Source: Chara braunii (lineage: Eukaryota > Streptophyta > Charophyceae > Charales > Characeae). Taken from it: a stretch of DNA of 40,568 bases. Below are positions 1 to 11,439 of the stretch, piece after piece. Numbering within the stretch: position 1 is the stretch's first letter; every line of letters starts with the position of its first letter. The notes beneath the pieces were generated by a model, which was not told where the DNA came from, searched no databases, and saw only the letters and a list, made by a program, of their open reading frames with translations. The stretch spans positions 1,591,756 through 1,632,323 of the forward strand of contig BFEA01000342.1 in assembly GCA_003427395.1 (NCBI GenBank), in the 5' to 3' direction. The position numbers and the translations under genes are program-made.

Positions 1-95
1 ACTACCTACTAGTGTGAGTGTGAAAATCACAAGTTTGGAGAGCCCAAATCATCAAGATTGCATCAAGAAGCATCTATGTGTGAAGCGCTACACTA

Positions 96-163
96 AGAAG
101 AGGAAGAAGAAGGAGGAGAGGAGGAAAAAAAAGAAAAGGAAGAAGAAGAAAAGGAAGAAGAAA

Positions 164-209
<46 letters not shown>

Positions 210-215
210 TGAAGG
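96..215. repeat. (GAA)n-type polypurine tract, left LTR copy
   Basis: An almost pure A/G stretch built from AAG, GAA and GGA triplets. It sits between the satellite unit and the LTR unique sequence, in the same place as the tract at 26440-26704 in the right LTR but much shorter. The Lys/Glu-rich reading frames across it are low-complexity artefacts. Confidence 0.9.
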
Positions 216-1329
216 TGAAGAAGCCTCTTCCTTCCTCTCACCTTGTTGATTCCTTGGTGTTGGTGTCCTCTTGATGAAGCTTCCTCTCTTTGCACAATCC
301 TCTCTTGGCTATGGCTTCCTTCTTCTCAAAGTCCTTCTCTCCTCCTCCCTTGCTTTCTCTCAGGTTATGGCAAGCTCCCCCATCTATGGCTATGGAGTCC
401 TCCCCTCTAGGAGGGCTAATGGGGCTCCTCTAGCCTCTCCTCCTCTCCTACACCTAGGAGGGATATGGCGGATCACCTTCCAAGTGTCTCTCCTACCATC
501 ACTATCCTCTAGAGTCCTCTCCACTACCTCCTAGTCTCCTCTAAGCTCTCCCGCTAGCATGGGCTCCTCCCCTCTCACTCCAAGTGCAAAGGTGCTCCTG
601 TGAGCTCACTTGGGCAGCATGGACACTCCTCATGCAAATGTGAGAGTGGCGGACTGCATCCTCAGCTTATGTGGGCTGAAACCAGCAGTCCGGCTAGCCC
701 ATGAGCCTCCCCATGAGCCTTGAGGTGAACCGAGGTACCCCCAAGGCAAAATTCCCTCACGAGGCCCTCCTAGAGGTACCTGGGCCTCATTTTGGCCAAG
801 TGCATGCAGTCCAAGTGGTTGGTACCAACTCGGACTACCTCTTGGCCTACCTCGGCCTCTTTTTCATTGCTCAAATGCTGCCCCACAGGGTCCTAATGCC
901 CAAGAAGCAGCAATACTTGAACTCAATTTTTTCAAGTTTCGGCTTCTTTTGAGTAGGCCGGAGCATTTTTCCATATGGCGGCACATTTTCAGCCTTGGAT
1001 CTGGCTGAGATCCAAGGCCAGCAATAATCCGAGCTACCCATAGTAGCCCTTGCTTCAATTTTGAGCCCTTAAGTCCAGTTTTTCAATTTTTGGTCCATCT
1101 GGCTCTCTTTTTGGGCCAAATGCACAGTTTTGATATTTTCCCTCTTTTGTTTCTTTCCATTTTGGGCTGCCACCTCATTCCGGCGCTAGCCGTTTTGAGC
1201 TGGCCCACAAAAAACGGCTAGTTCCTCTCTACCATGAGATCTAATCTCAGATCCATGGTCTAAAAGAAAACCGGTCACTTCCTTTTTGCATTTTCTGTCA
1301 TTTTCAGCTTTTTAATTCAGATTTTATTG

Positions 1330-2325
1330 AGATATGGTCCTAAGGGCCATATCTTTGCAATCCGGATTGCCCTCCCTCATTCTAGGAGGGATAAGGTCAC
1401 TGTTGGGACCGGCCAGTCCCTACTGTGCAGGTCCCAATAGGTTGGCACACTCTCCTCCACTCCTTTCTCCCCTTTTGTCTCATTCTCCCTCCTTTTCCTC
1501 TCATTTTTCTTTCTTTTTCTTTTATTTTTGTTGTGACAAGTATCAAACTGCTGTGTACCCTCTATCTAGGCCCTAGGGCCTCATTCAAGGCCAGGTTTCT
1601 GGCTGTTACATGGCCGTTATATCTCGGATTCCAATAATGGCACCCCCATGCTCCTAGAGGGCTCCATTTTGCTCCCGTTTGCCCAATTCTGAGCCCCTTT
1701 TGCTCCGATTTTCTAAGGGAAGCCTTTTTCTCATGTTGGGCCTCTCACGGCTCTATTTTCTTATGCCTTACTAGTCCGAGATATCCCGCACTGCTGGGCA
1801 GCCTTCCCAACACCCTTATTCCACTTTTCTTTCTCTCATGGCTCTCTCACTTGCTCCCACTAGTGCTTGCACTAGAGGTGCTAATATTTTCCACCGTCTA
1901 GACCCTCGATCTCGACGGTGCCGCTTGCTTGCACAATTATTCCTTGTGTTTGCTCATGGTTCCCTTGGGACATCCCAAGTCCCCGCCATTTTCGTACATG
2001 CGAGCTCCATTTCCTTGTCACGCCGGCGGTCCCGCCGGCGCGTGTCCCATTTTTCCAATTTTTATTATTTGGACCCATTTGGTCCCCGGCAACATTCCGG
2101 ACGGTGTCCCATTTTTATTTTTGGGCCCCCTTACCCTTAGTGTCCCATCATCTCTACATGTGTGCTGATTTTTCTAGGCCGTGAGATCTCATCTCACGGT
2201 TGCCGTTTACCGTCTTTACTTGCCCCTTTGTCGAAATTGCTCCTTTCTAGCCTTTTGGGCTTGCCGTAACCCATTTCCCCTTGGTCTTGGCATCCTCATG
2301 CAGTCCGTAATTTTTCGAACTGCAG
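1330..2325. repeat. Diverged internal duplicate of LTR sequence
   Basis: Several landmarks recur in the same order at 2820-3400: the repeated phrase around GTCCCTACTG, a C/T-rich block, a CTCGGATTCCAATAATGG-like phrase, the ACTAGT...ACTAGAGGTG inverted-repeat remnant (about 1858-1880), and a CGATCTCGACGGTGC phrase. Similarity is clearly lower than between the two LTRs, so this looks like an old duplication inside the left LTR. The whole segment is missing from the right LTR. Confidence 0.55.
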
Positions 2326-3268
2326 TCATGGCTGTTTTCCATACCCACAGACCCACAACTTGCCCCATGTTGAAAGAAAATGATGCGTTTAATTTTTTAG
2401 TGCATTCGGGTTCAATATTGGTTCCGGATGCACCTAGAACATATGTTTTCTCCCTCCTATGCAGTCCGTTGCAACTCGGATTGCAATGGGGGTCAATTCC
2501 TTAGCCCCAATGCCCCACAACTAGCCCTTACTCGAAAGAGAAAGAAACGGCCAACTCCCAAGTGCATCCGGCCTTGATTTTGGCTCTGGATGCACCTAAA
2601 ACATATGTTTCTCCTCATGCATGCATTCCGTTTTATTCCGGTTGCAAGAGGCCTTGATTTTCTTTGATTTTCTCTGCAAAAAAAAAAATAAATCCAAATC
2701 CTTTGTAACCGCCATATTCCAGAATGAATCTTGTCACGGATGAATCTCCCCAAGTGAACGTTTTTTACCGTTAAGATCTTTTTCTCTTTTCTTTTCTTTT
2801 CTTTTTCTTCTCCTTTCTTGGACAATAGGGACTTGTCAGTCCCTACCTATGGCAGTCCCTACTGACGGCCAACTCACTCACTCCCTCTCACTCTTTTTGT
2901 CTTATTCTCCCACATTTTCTTTTCTTTTCTCTTTTTTTTCTAGCATGCCAAGTGTCAAGTGCTCGTTAAGGCCCTTTTCTAGCCTCTTCCTCTTAGTTTT
3001 GGCCCTCCCTATGCCCAAGGTGCAGTCCGTTATTTCTCGAACTGCAATAATGGCCTTCCCATGCTTATGGGAGCCTCCTTTTACTCCTACATTTCTCCCA
3101 CAATGGTCCCTCCTACTCCGATTTTCTCCCGGAGGGCTATTTTTCACATGGGGTCTCATTTGACTCTATTTTCTTGAGGGAGGCTGATCCGAGATTTTTC
3201 GGATTGCTCCCATGCCTCCCACTTCAGTTTTCTTTACTTTTCCTTTTCCTTTTCGCCTTCCCGTTTAT

Positions 3269-3331
3269 CACCACTAGTACTTGCACTAGTGGTGTTAATA
3301 TTCTTGGCCGTCAAGATGTCGATCTTGACGG
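3269..3331. promoter_or_regulatory. Two adjacent perfect hairpins in the LTR
   Basis: CACCACTAGT (3269-3278) pairs with ACTAGTGGTG (3285-3294) around a 6-nt loop. CCGTCAAGAT (3308-3317) pairs with ATCTTGACGG (3322-3331) around a 4-nt loop. Both have perfect 10-bp stems and both are kept unchanged in the right LTR (about 27755-27817). A structural or regulatory role is inference only. Confidence 0.6.
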
Positions 3332-3409
3332 TGCACCTTGCATTTATTATTTTTCCCTCATGCGGTGCCGCCGTTTCTTCTTGGGACTTTCACATGTCTC
3401 CGCCACTTG

Positions 3410-3535
3410 TCCCATCGGTGGTCCCCGACACTTAGTCGCGTCGGTGGTCCCCGACACTTAGTCGCGTCGGTGGTCCCCGACACTTAGTCCCGTCGGCGGT
3501 CCCCGACACTTAGTCCCGTTGTCGGTCCCCGACAC
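3410..3535. repeat. 26-bp tandem repeat in the LTR
   Basis: About five units of the type TCGGTGGTCCCCGACACTTA plus GTCGCG or GTCCCG. The same array is present in the right LTR at about 27895-28020, with small unit differences. Each unit contains a short GTCGG...CCGAC inverted match. Confidence 0.85.
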
Positions 3536-4097
3536 ATTTCGCCCTGGACGCCATTATTTTTACTTAGTCCCACGTGGCCCCGGGTGCCTTTCCCCGAGGT
3601 GTCCCATGCCNCTTGGGCNTCTTGTCGCCCCATAGCAACCCCTCTCCTTAGTCTTTCCTCGCGCCTTGTGCGTGCCGATCTCTTTGGTCGTGGGCCTCCG
3701 CTCCGAGGCTCCCACAGGTGGCCCCCACGTTAGCCCCTCATTTTCTGGCTTCCCGCGGCTTCTGGCCGCCCATCCCTCGACTTCCTCATTCCCTTATTGC
3801 TGTCACGCTGCAATTGCTAGTTCAAAGGGCCCTTTGACCTTAATCTTATTGTATTCCGATGACCCTCACGCCCTCCTGCTATGTTCTATGTGCCCCTGTT
3901 ATTGCGCTCGCTTGCTTGCCGCCGCTAGTTCTTTCCTCCTGTGGTTCTCTCCTCAGGGCATCATTCCCTTCTGCGGCCTAATCCTTTGTCTTTTCTCTCT
4001 CCTGCTTCCTCACTCCAGATTTCTCTGTTGTGGACAAATTGTCCGTATTCAATCTCTCGAGTGCAGGGAAGTTATTCGGGACCCACCAGTCCCGACA

Positions 4098-4111
4098 CAT
4101 TCCCCCCACTC
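4098..4111 (-). promoter_or_regulatory. Polypurine tract of the giant element
   Basis: The + strand reads CATTCCCCCCACTC, so the minus strand reads GAGTGGGGGGAATG followed at once by TGTCGGG, the start of the LTR. A purine-rich run touching the LTR edge is the usual plus-strand priming site of LTR retroelements, and it sets both the LTR boundary and the orientation of the element. Confidence 0.7.
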
Positions 4112-5139
4112 ATTCGCGATGTCCTCATTGCGCACCAATCTCTTGTTAGTGGGTTTTGGAGGGATAGACGAGAGAGGAGGGTGAGGTGTTATGGGTGGTT
4201 AGTTTGCAAGGGTCCGTTTTGTTTTTTTCCCATTCCTTTCTCAATGTCTTCCTTAGCTTCCGCCCCTCGGGGTGGAGGAGGGTATGGGGGAGTCGAAGGT
4301 TCTACATCTTAGACCAGGTTGCTCATTTCAATCATAGCTCTGCCTATTTATCTTTCCCTCAATCGAGACGTGAACTTCTTCTTCAATCAACTCTGTATAC
4401 TCAGCAAGGCAGCCCATAATTCTTTCGCCTTCAGTAACATGAAGCAGACGAGGCTCTCCTTGCTTCATGCACTTAACTACTGGTATGCTTGCTTTATTCC
4501 CAGGGTGACAATTTGTTGTCATAACACAATTGGTTTTCTCATTTTATGCCTTGGCTTTGTTGATAACAAATTGTAGGCAAGTTTTTGGATGCGACTCAAT
4601 GTCAGGCATTTGCTCCGGAAGAGAGATGTTTGTCTAGTTCAACCGCCGCCTTTGCTGTGGTGATACCCACTTCGAATCGGTGAGCCCAGACACAACTCCC
4701 CTTAAGTGCTTCGTAATCTCAAATTTGTCTTCCCATTTCATTGAGGAAGCATTCTTGAGCAGGAACCATTTTGGTCTCGCCTCATTCATTACTCTTATAA
4801 AAAAATAATCTACTTTTCGGTCCGTGCAATCCATGTTTTCCCTTTACCGTTCCTCGACGCTCAGGCCTTGTCAAATCCACATGCATCTCCCCCGGGACCT
4901 TTCGCCCGACTTTCCTTAGGTCCTGCCAATTTTGCATTCATATCACTCTTTGTCCTTTCTTGTTTCTTACTTATTTTTAACTTTTTCATGCATGCTGCCC
5001 AGTTCATCCCTTGTGCATCTCTTTTTCAGACACCTTGTCAGACCTTTTTCTCAGACTCATGCAACCCAAATGTTCATCTGTTTCCCAACCTGCCAATCTT
5101 TCTCTCAGATCCATACATAGTCCATCATACGAGTCTTTT

Positions 5140-5650
5140 TCTTTTCCAGACGTCTTGCTCGGCCCATTTTCAAGCTTATGCCCAATCAATCACACAAGTC
5201 GCTTGCCAGGCTTTTTCTTAAGCTTATGCAACATCAATTTCTCACCCGTTTCTCTTTTGGACATCTTGCCAGGCCTTTTCTCAAGCCTGCGCAAAGTCAA
5301 TTACTCATCCATTCTTCTCTTCTTGACATCTTGCCAAACCTTTTCTCAAGCTCATCCAACGTTAGTTACTCATTCATTCTTTTCATCTGGACATTTTGAC
5401 AGGTTTTTTCTCAAGCCTGCGCAAAGTCGATTACTCATCCAATTTTTTCTTCTGGACATCTTGTCAGGTCTTTTATCAAGCCTGCGCAAAGTCAATTACT
5501 CATTCATTGTTTTCTTCTGGACATCTTGCCAGAATTTTTCTCAAACCTGCGCAAAGTCGATTACTCATTCATTCTTTTCTTCTGGACATCTTGCCAGGCC
5601 TTTTCTCAAGCCTGCGCAAAGTCAATTACTCATTCATTCTTACCCTATGG
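5140..5650. repeat. 65-bp tandem repeat
   Basis: The word ACATCTTGCC or a close variant recurs at 5261, 5326, 5391, 5456, 5521 and 5586, exactly 65 bp apart. Each unit also carries TCAAGCCTGCGCAAAGTC. More degenerate units extend to about 5140 on the left. Because 65 is not a multiple of three, successive units are read in different frames, which argues against coding. Confidence 0.95.
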
Positions 5651-6924
5651 TACCATTCTTTTTTGCACGCTTTTTCTTTGGTAGATGACACACCTTTCCC
5701 CCACTCAAAATGCGATATTCCCATCGCACTACTAGTTCTCACTCGGAGGTACGCAACCTTTGGCCCACCAACGAGTAGGCGGATGCCGGCCCATCAACCA
5801 TAAAAAGGAAGCGTGATCAGTCCTCCCCCTGCTGATAACTCACCTCATCCCCTTACTCTGTCTGACCTTTTGCTGCTTACGAGACGGGCGTCATTACTGA
5901 GGTACCTCCTTATATCTGGAAGGCAGGTCCAGTCCAAGCCTCCCAGGACCCCGTCTTGCCGTAAGGGCTTCCTCGCGAATCATTCCTCCCGGGTGGTATT
6001 TTCTTGGATCCGGCCTCTTCCTTTCAAGAGAGTTGGGGGGCTCTCAGTTAGTCCACGAATGCAGTTACGAAGACCTCACAATTAGTCCCGAAGCGGTTGT
6101 AATGCTTCGGCGGGGCGGTGTCACTCGCCCCGTGGTGGTTGCGGCTTCCACCCGGTACCACGCCCCACTCCTCCCTTCNGGACAGTGCTGCTCAACTTAA
6201 CGCGAGCCGCCGTGGTCCATTCCAAGCGGCCATGCCGCCCCTCAACGATATGGTGTGTGGTTGGGGAAAACAAAAGAGACTAGAAAAAAATAATGGCTCT
6301 CTCGCCCATTTGGTTCCCTCACCCTTTGACGTTTAGGCGTTCAACACGAGGCGCAATTTGAATTTCCCGACTAGAGCTCGTTGTCGGGGTCAAATCCGGA
6401 CGTCCCGCATCGATCCAAGTGGTAGGTGACTTGGTCCTTTAACCCTCATCCCCTTACAAGAGGAACAGGTCGCGCTGAGACTTTTTCCCTCACAGGGATA
6501 GAGGTCTTGGGGTCGCGATGCGAGCACCGGTATCCCCCTCCTGATGAGGCCAAAGACTAGAAAAAAGAGAAATTCATTTCAATGCCATTTCCAAATCCAT
6601 TTCAAGTTGCCTAGGGTCCCCTGCCTATGCAATGCAATATTCAATCTTCAATCATTCAATCCAATGCTATTTCCAAGGCTGATTCTCATGGCTGGTCTGA
6701 CAGCCTCTCATCAATAAGGCCACCCCCCCGGCCGGTCTGGCGGTCATTCTCTCAATAGTCATTTCTCAAGACTGACTCTTCCGCTCACACAATCCTCAAT
6801 TTTCTCATTCCTCAACACCCAATTTCTGTGACCGTCCCAACGGTCTTTGCCTTTCTCGGCTTTAAAGCTCCGCCTTCTTTATCTTGTCCTTCTCATTCGC
6901 ATTTTTCTTCCAACCCTTGGGCAA

Positions 6925-7300
6925 TTTTCAGTGACCGACCCACCGGCCTTTTCCATTTCCTCAATTCAACTCATTGGTTATTTCAACGACCGACCCACCG
7001 GCCTTTTCCAGCTCTCTCATCCATCCTTCGGCTATTTCAATGACCGACCCACCAGCCTTTTCCATTTCTCTCATCCCATTGGCTATTTCAATGACCGACC
7101 CACCGGCCTTATCCATTTCTCTCATCCCATTGGCTATTTCAATGACCGACCCACCGGCCTTTTCCATCTCCCTCATTCATCCCATTGATTATTTCAATGA
7201 CTGACCCACCGGCCTTTTCCATCTCTCTCATTCATCCCATTGGCTATTTCAATGACCGACCGACCGGCCTTTTCCATCTCTCTCATTCCAGCTCATTCTC
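6925..7300. repeat. 51-55-bp tandem repeat
   Basis: The word GACCGACCCACCGGCCTT recurs with starts near 6933, 6988, 7042, 7093, 7144, 7199 and 7254. Spacing varies between 51 and 55 bp because of small indels in the linker containing CCCATTGGCTATTTCAATG. Confidence 0.93.
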
Positions 7301-7369
7301 AATCGACCTTTCTCAATCAACCTTTCTCAATCCAATATGCAGGGGACCCCAGTGCCTATTTCAAAAGGA

Positions 7370-7570
7370 ATGACCCTTGTCAGGGGCCATTCCCGAACAA
7401 CCTGGTTAGGGTCGTTTTTTTCCGTTCTCAAGTCGAACAACCTGGTTAGGGCCATTCAGTCTGGTTAGGGTCATTCCTTTCCATTCTCAAGTCGAACAGC
7501 CTGGTTAGGGCCATTCCTTTCCATTCTCAAGTCGAACAGCCTGGTTAGGGTCATTCCTTTCCATTCTCAA
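7370..7570. repeat. About 41-bp tandem repeat
   Basis: Five occurrences of CTGGTTAGGG, at about 7402, 7442, 7461, 7501 and 7541, mostly joined by TCATTCCTTTCCATTCTCAA and GTCGAACAGC. Spacing is 40-41 bp, with one half-length unit. Confidence 0.9.
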
Positions 7571-7669
7571 TGTTAGTGCCCGAGGGGGTGGGCCTCGAGG
7601 TTACGGATCCCATTTCTGTCTTGGAGGTTAGAAGATGGCCATGTCATCTTTTGCGTGTTGTTCTCTTTC

Positions 7670-7815
7670 TTCCATTTCTCACAGTAATGTCCCATCCATT
7701 CCATTTTTCACAGTAATGTACTATCCATTGCATTTCTCACAGCAATGTACCATCCATTCCATTTCTCACAGTAATGTATCATCCATTCCATTTCTCACAG
7801 TAATGTACAATCCAT
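7670..7815. repeat. 29-bp tandem repeat
   Basis: AGTAATGT or AGCAATGT recurs at 7682, 7712, 7741, 7770 and 7799, with CCATCCATTCCATTTCTCAC between. Spacing is 29-30 bp. Confidence 0.93.
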
Positions 7816-8580
7816 GCGTACATCCGACTTAGCGTCTTACACTCGAGTGGGGGCTTGCGACCTCAAGGAGCAAGCCCACCCGGCCGTTCATCCATAACAA
7901 AAGACAAAAGCGCCCCTTCCATTTTCACTCTTCCTGATCTCTCAGGTCTCGGCTATTCTCAGTCTCATTCACGACTCAGTTGGATTAGGCTCCTAGGGAA
8001 GGAGTGTTCTTCACGCCCCTTAACCCATAGGTTCCCTAACCTCTCTTGTACTCGACCAATCATTCAATGTCATGGTTTGCTCGTCAATCCGTACTCAAGG
8101 TTTTCCTCTCTCAAAAGCATAATCCTTGTTCCATCCAAATTTCACAATACACCCTCTCCCAATTGGTCTCATCCCAAATCCCATGTCTTTGTCTTAGGTA
8201 CCCAAGGTAGCTCATCCAAAAAGTAGCCTAAAAAACTATCTTCTACTTTAGCGTGACACAGCCTTAGCTGAGCCTCTTTTCACTTCCTCCTTAGCAAGTT
8301 TGTCCATATTATACACGTTCTCGTCATTCTCATGTCTCTGCGGACAGAAAAACAGCGATCCTTTTCAATGCTAGGTCAACATCTAGTTTCTATTGCTGCC
8401 TTGCGCCTCGTCTTGCCCAGTTCCTTGTCCACCCCGTTCCTTGGCAGGCTTCCTAACCCCCAGGTCGTAGGTCTCGATCTTTATTTTCATCCTTACAATT
8501 TTATGCAACTCTGCCTCGTTAAAAAAATCCAGTGGTGTAGCTTTCACCCCTGCCCTTGCGAGTTCCCGAGTCTTGATAAT

Positions 8581-9091
8581 TCATTTGTGCCTGATTACAT
8601 TGGTCCATTGCTGAAACCAATGACTGGGCGTTGGCCCGAACTCGTCCTCCCATCTGAAAGCCCCATCGCCCGGTTGGTGCATCGGAGGCCGCCCCTCTTT
8701 CCTAGGCCTTGAGATCTCATCCCTCTCATCCCCACTGCTGATTTCTATGACTTCTCGCACATCCTCCTTCTCGTCCCCCTCGTCTTCAGTCTGTATGGGG
8801 CTATACTCATCAGCAAGGTTATTTAGATCGTAGGTAAAAGAGATCTTTGTCCCCGTCCCATATCCCTCGTAACTGTCGTGACCGCTTCGTCCTTCAAGCG
8901 GGCTCTCCCTTTTCTCCTCGTCCTCCTCACGTTTGTCGCACATACCTTGTCCCCCCTCACTTTCCCCATGCCAAGCCTCATGTGGTTCGCCCCTGTTAGC
9001 CCCTTCCTCGTTAGAGACCCGAGCCTTATCACCCATTTCTGTGTTGCCTCTTTCTTCCACATTTGCCCTTCCCTTTTCGCCCTCACTATCA
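8581..9091 (-). pseudogene. Acidic ORF downstream of pol, unknown function
   Basis: An open frame of about 169 codons starts after a TAA near 9092 and has no early ATG; the first candidate start is a GTG at 9060. The product is strongly acidic and hydrophilic (runs such as EEDEEKRE and EDEGDEKEDVREVIEISS), with an aromatic C-terminal end (FRWEDEFG, then SHWFQQW). No transmembrane segment is visible. It lies about 0.6 kb downstream of the end of pol in element orientation, where a few plant Ty3 elements carry extra or envelope-like ORFs, but it does not look like an envelope. It may be a remnant of the pol C-terminus or an accessory protein. I do not recognise it. Confidence 0.4.
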
Positions 9092-9666
9092 GATTATATT
9101 TCTATACCTTATCCCTTGCGGAGGGGTGAGGGTTTCCTACACAAGCATTTCCTTCCACCCCTGCCTACCACTGGCCCGCCCATGAGCCCAAAGTAAAATT
9201 TTCTCTTCGTTGTCCTCCTCCCTTGGCTTGGTCCAGCTTCTTTCCCTCCGGTAGGCCTGTTGATTGCCCCGCTGTCGTTCTCGTTGCCGAATTCCATTTT
9301 TGTCTTTTCTCGTTTTACTCCTAAGCCCTGTATAACAAAACAACACCCGCAATGTCCCTCATATACTTACGCCTCCCCCCCCCCTTAGGCCGGTAGACAT
9401 TCCCAAAATGCACCCAGTATCCCTCGCATCACGCTCTTTTTATACATGCGAATGCGTTGTTTGTGATGACCCCATATTTTTTCCGTAAAAAACTATGGTA
9501 CAATGCCCCAAACATCCCTTTTCGTTGCCACACAAACCAGATATTGCAAACCCCCAAGTCATGCTACCTTTCAATCTCAGTCAGTTCAAGCCAAAGCACC
9601 AATCCCCAAAAAATGTATATCCCACGAACATGGTCGAGACAAACCATAGTGTGGGCAAGGCTGTGG
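9092..9666. other. Spacer between pol and the acidic ORF
   Basis: Nothing recognised. It contains a run of C at about 9374-9384 and short frames on both strands without conserved features. Confidence 0.5.
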
Positions 9667-11430
9667 TTAGTCTTTAGCTTGTGGCTCCTCTGTTTCCTTA
9701 ACTTCGGCCTCCTGAACCCATTGTTCCACTGGGTCTCGACTTAGAAACTTGACCAGTCGTTGCCCCGGGAAGGGCCCTTTCAATCCAGTTCTATTCAAAT
9801 CTTACAGTTCGAAGGTGTTCAGTCCCACCCGCTTGGCGACCCGGTAGGGGCCTTTGAACCTCCTTCCCAATTGTCCCGACCAAGTACTTTCTAGTGCCGA
9901 GTTCCTTAGCAATACCATCTCCCCCACCTGAAGTGGCTCCTTTCTGACATTCTTAACATGGTCCCACCTTGCTTTGTCCCTCATTCTGTTGTCCAGTACC
10001 CGGTCGGCGATGTCCTCCATGGCCTCCTCATTTGTAAGGATTTGTTGACATCTTGCCTCGATTAACTCTTCAGTGGTCATTTGCGGATCATCATCTAACC
10101 TATTCCAGGTAGGTACCAAGGCTTCTACAAGAAAGTCGATCTCTTTTCCGTACCAAAGCTCTGCCGGGATACATCCTGTTGTCCTTTTAGGAGTCATATT
10201 CTCTGCAAAGACAGCCTGCTTAAGATACCTAGGCCAGTTACCCAGATGGTCTCATGCGAGCTTTGCAATCGTGTTCTTCAAGGTTCGGTGCCCCCTTTCC
10301 ACAGGTGCATTGGCCTCAGGGTGATAAGGCTCGATGAGTTTGATCGGTACACAAAGTCTCTTAAGCATCCTCAATACTTCTTGGTTCACAAACTCCGTCT
10401 CATTGTCTGCTATGAACCTCCTGACGAACGGATGCCTTAAGTAGAAGTCTTCTATCCAGTCCATCACACTCCCTCCTGCCTTTTTCTTGAGGGCGACTGC
10501 CTCCACGAACCCACTCAAGTTGTCTCGCGCATCCAGGATATACCTGTACCCATCCATTGATACAGGCATGACCGCAAGGTCGCGGTGGACCAGATGTCCC
10601 GGCCCTAGCACCCGCATTGGTCTAAGCGGCTCGAAGACTCGTACCGAGTTTCGTTCTTGGCAAATAAGGCAAGTCTGGCAGTATATGACGACCATGCCTG
10701 CCATTCCTGACCAATAATAGAGCGGCGTTATCTTTGCAAGTGTTCCTTTGGACGACCGATGGCCTCCAGCTTACCCGTCGTGCATTGCCTGGATAACGTC
10801 TACTTGCCTAGATCTTCCGCACACAACCCTTCTAAGCATAACACCTTCCTCCCTTCGGAACAAATGCCCGCCCCTTAGGACGTACCTTTCGGCTTCTTCC
10901 CTTGCCTTAATACTGACTTCCGTAGGTTGTTTGTTTCCTACCAACAACAAACCGATCTCCCGAAAGAGCCTTTCGTATGATTGGACATAGAAAAACTCCT
11001 CCCCATCCTGGGCCCCATCCTTTTCTTCCTGCATCTGGTTTACCACCCATTGCAACTCTTTCCTTTCCCAAGATTCCTCTAAGCTCATCACTACCTCCCG
11101 ACCTCCTTCGACCGCCATTGCTATTAGCTCCTCTTTCGGTCCTACTATCGCTCCCCATGAGTCCTTTTTTTCTTTGCGTCCTCGAGTGGTAACTGATCCT
11201 TCTCTAAGTTTTGCTACTACGGCAGGTGCTCCCTTCTTCAAAGTCTGGATCAATAGCTCTCCCGATGCGCATCCCTCGCTCATCATTTCGTTATCCACCG
11301 CGAGAGTCCCTCCTTCGTATTTGAGGAAGGCGTCTATGGGCTCTGCATCGTCCATCCCTTCGGGAGTGATGCAAACCCGACTCAGCCCATCTGCCTTGTC
11401 GCGGATTCCAGCAATCCGTTCGATCTTGTA
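9667..11430 (-). pseudogene. Integrase region of pol with connector, degenerate
   Basis: One frame runs from about 12150 to the TAA at 9667-9672 and includes this region. The upstream connector has GIRDKADGLSR, as in Ty3 elements. The zinc-binding part is HDG-stop-AGGH followed by CQTC, so a TAA at 10771-10773 sits between the two histidines. The catalytic core (10704-10252) has the acidic triad: D in VHRDLAVMP, D in FIADNETEF and E in NAPVERGH. Exactly 35 residues separate the second D and the E, as expected for a retroviral-type integrase. The C-terminal part has RRFKGPYRVAKR, matching the GPY/F module, and no chromodomain is visible. Further in-frame stops lie at 10252 and 9802. The catalytic residues are kept, so decay looks recent. 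Confidence 0.85.
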
Positions 11431-11439
11431 ATCGAACTG

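Larger units (their letters stand above)
1..4097 (-). repeat. 3' LTR (partial, continues left of the window)
   Basis: Positions 1-310 match about 26199-26806 and positions 2326-4097 match about 26810-28581, roughly 95-98% identical by eye in the stretches I compared. The copy ends at the polypurine tract. It starts inside a 91-bp satellite unit (1-95), followed by a GAA tract (96-215). Positions 311-2325 have no counterpart in the right copy. The + strand is pyrimidine-rich and all small ORFs here look like chance reading frames. Two Ns lie at 3611 and 3619. Confidence 0.75.
4112..8580 (-). other. Non-coding 3' tail of the element between coding region and 3' LTR
   Basis: About 4.5 kb without a convincing coding region. 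It contains four separate short tandem-repeat arrays, listed individually. The stretches 4112-5140, 5655-6900 and 7816-8580 show nothing I recognise beyond pyrimidine-rich, low-complexity sequence. The 225-residue frame at 5011-5688 on the + strand is only the 65-bp repeat being read through. Confidence 0.6.

Noticed and set aside
14-274. Lys-rich and Leu-rich frames over the purine tracts (also 26383-26829)
   Set aside because: They are translations of GAA/GGA simple repeats in both directions, with no non-repetitive coding content.
5011-5688. 225-residue + strand frame
   Set aside because: It is a read-through of a 65-bp repeat. The array is open in several frames and lies antisense to the element.
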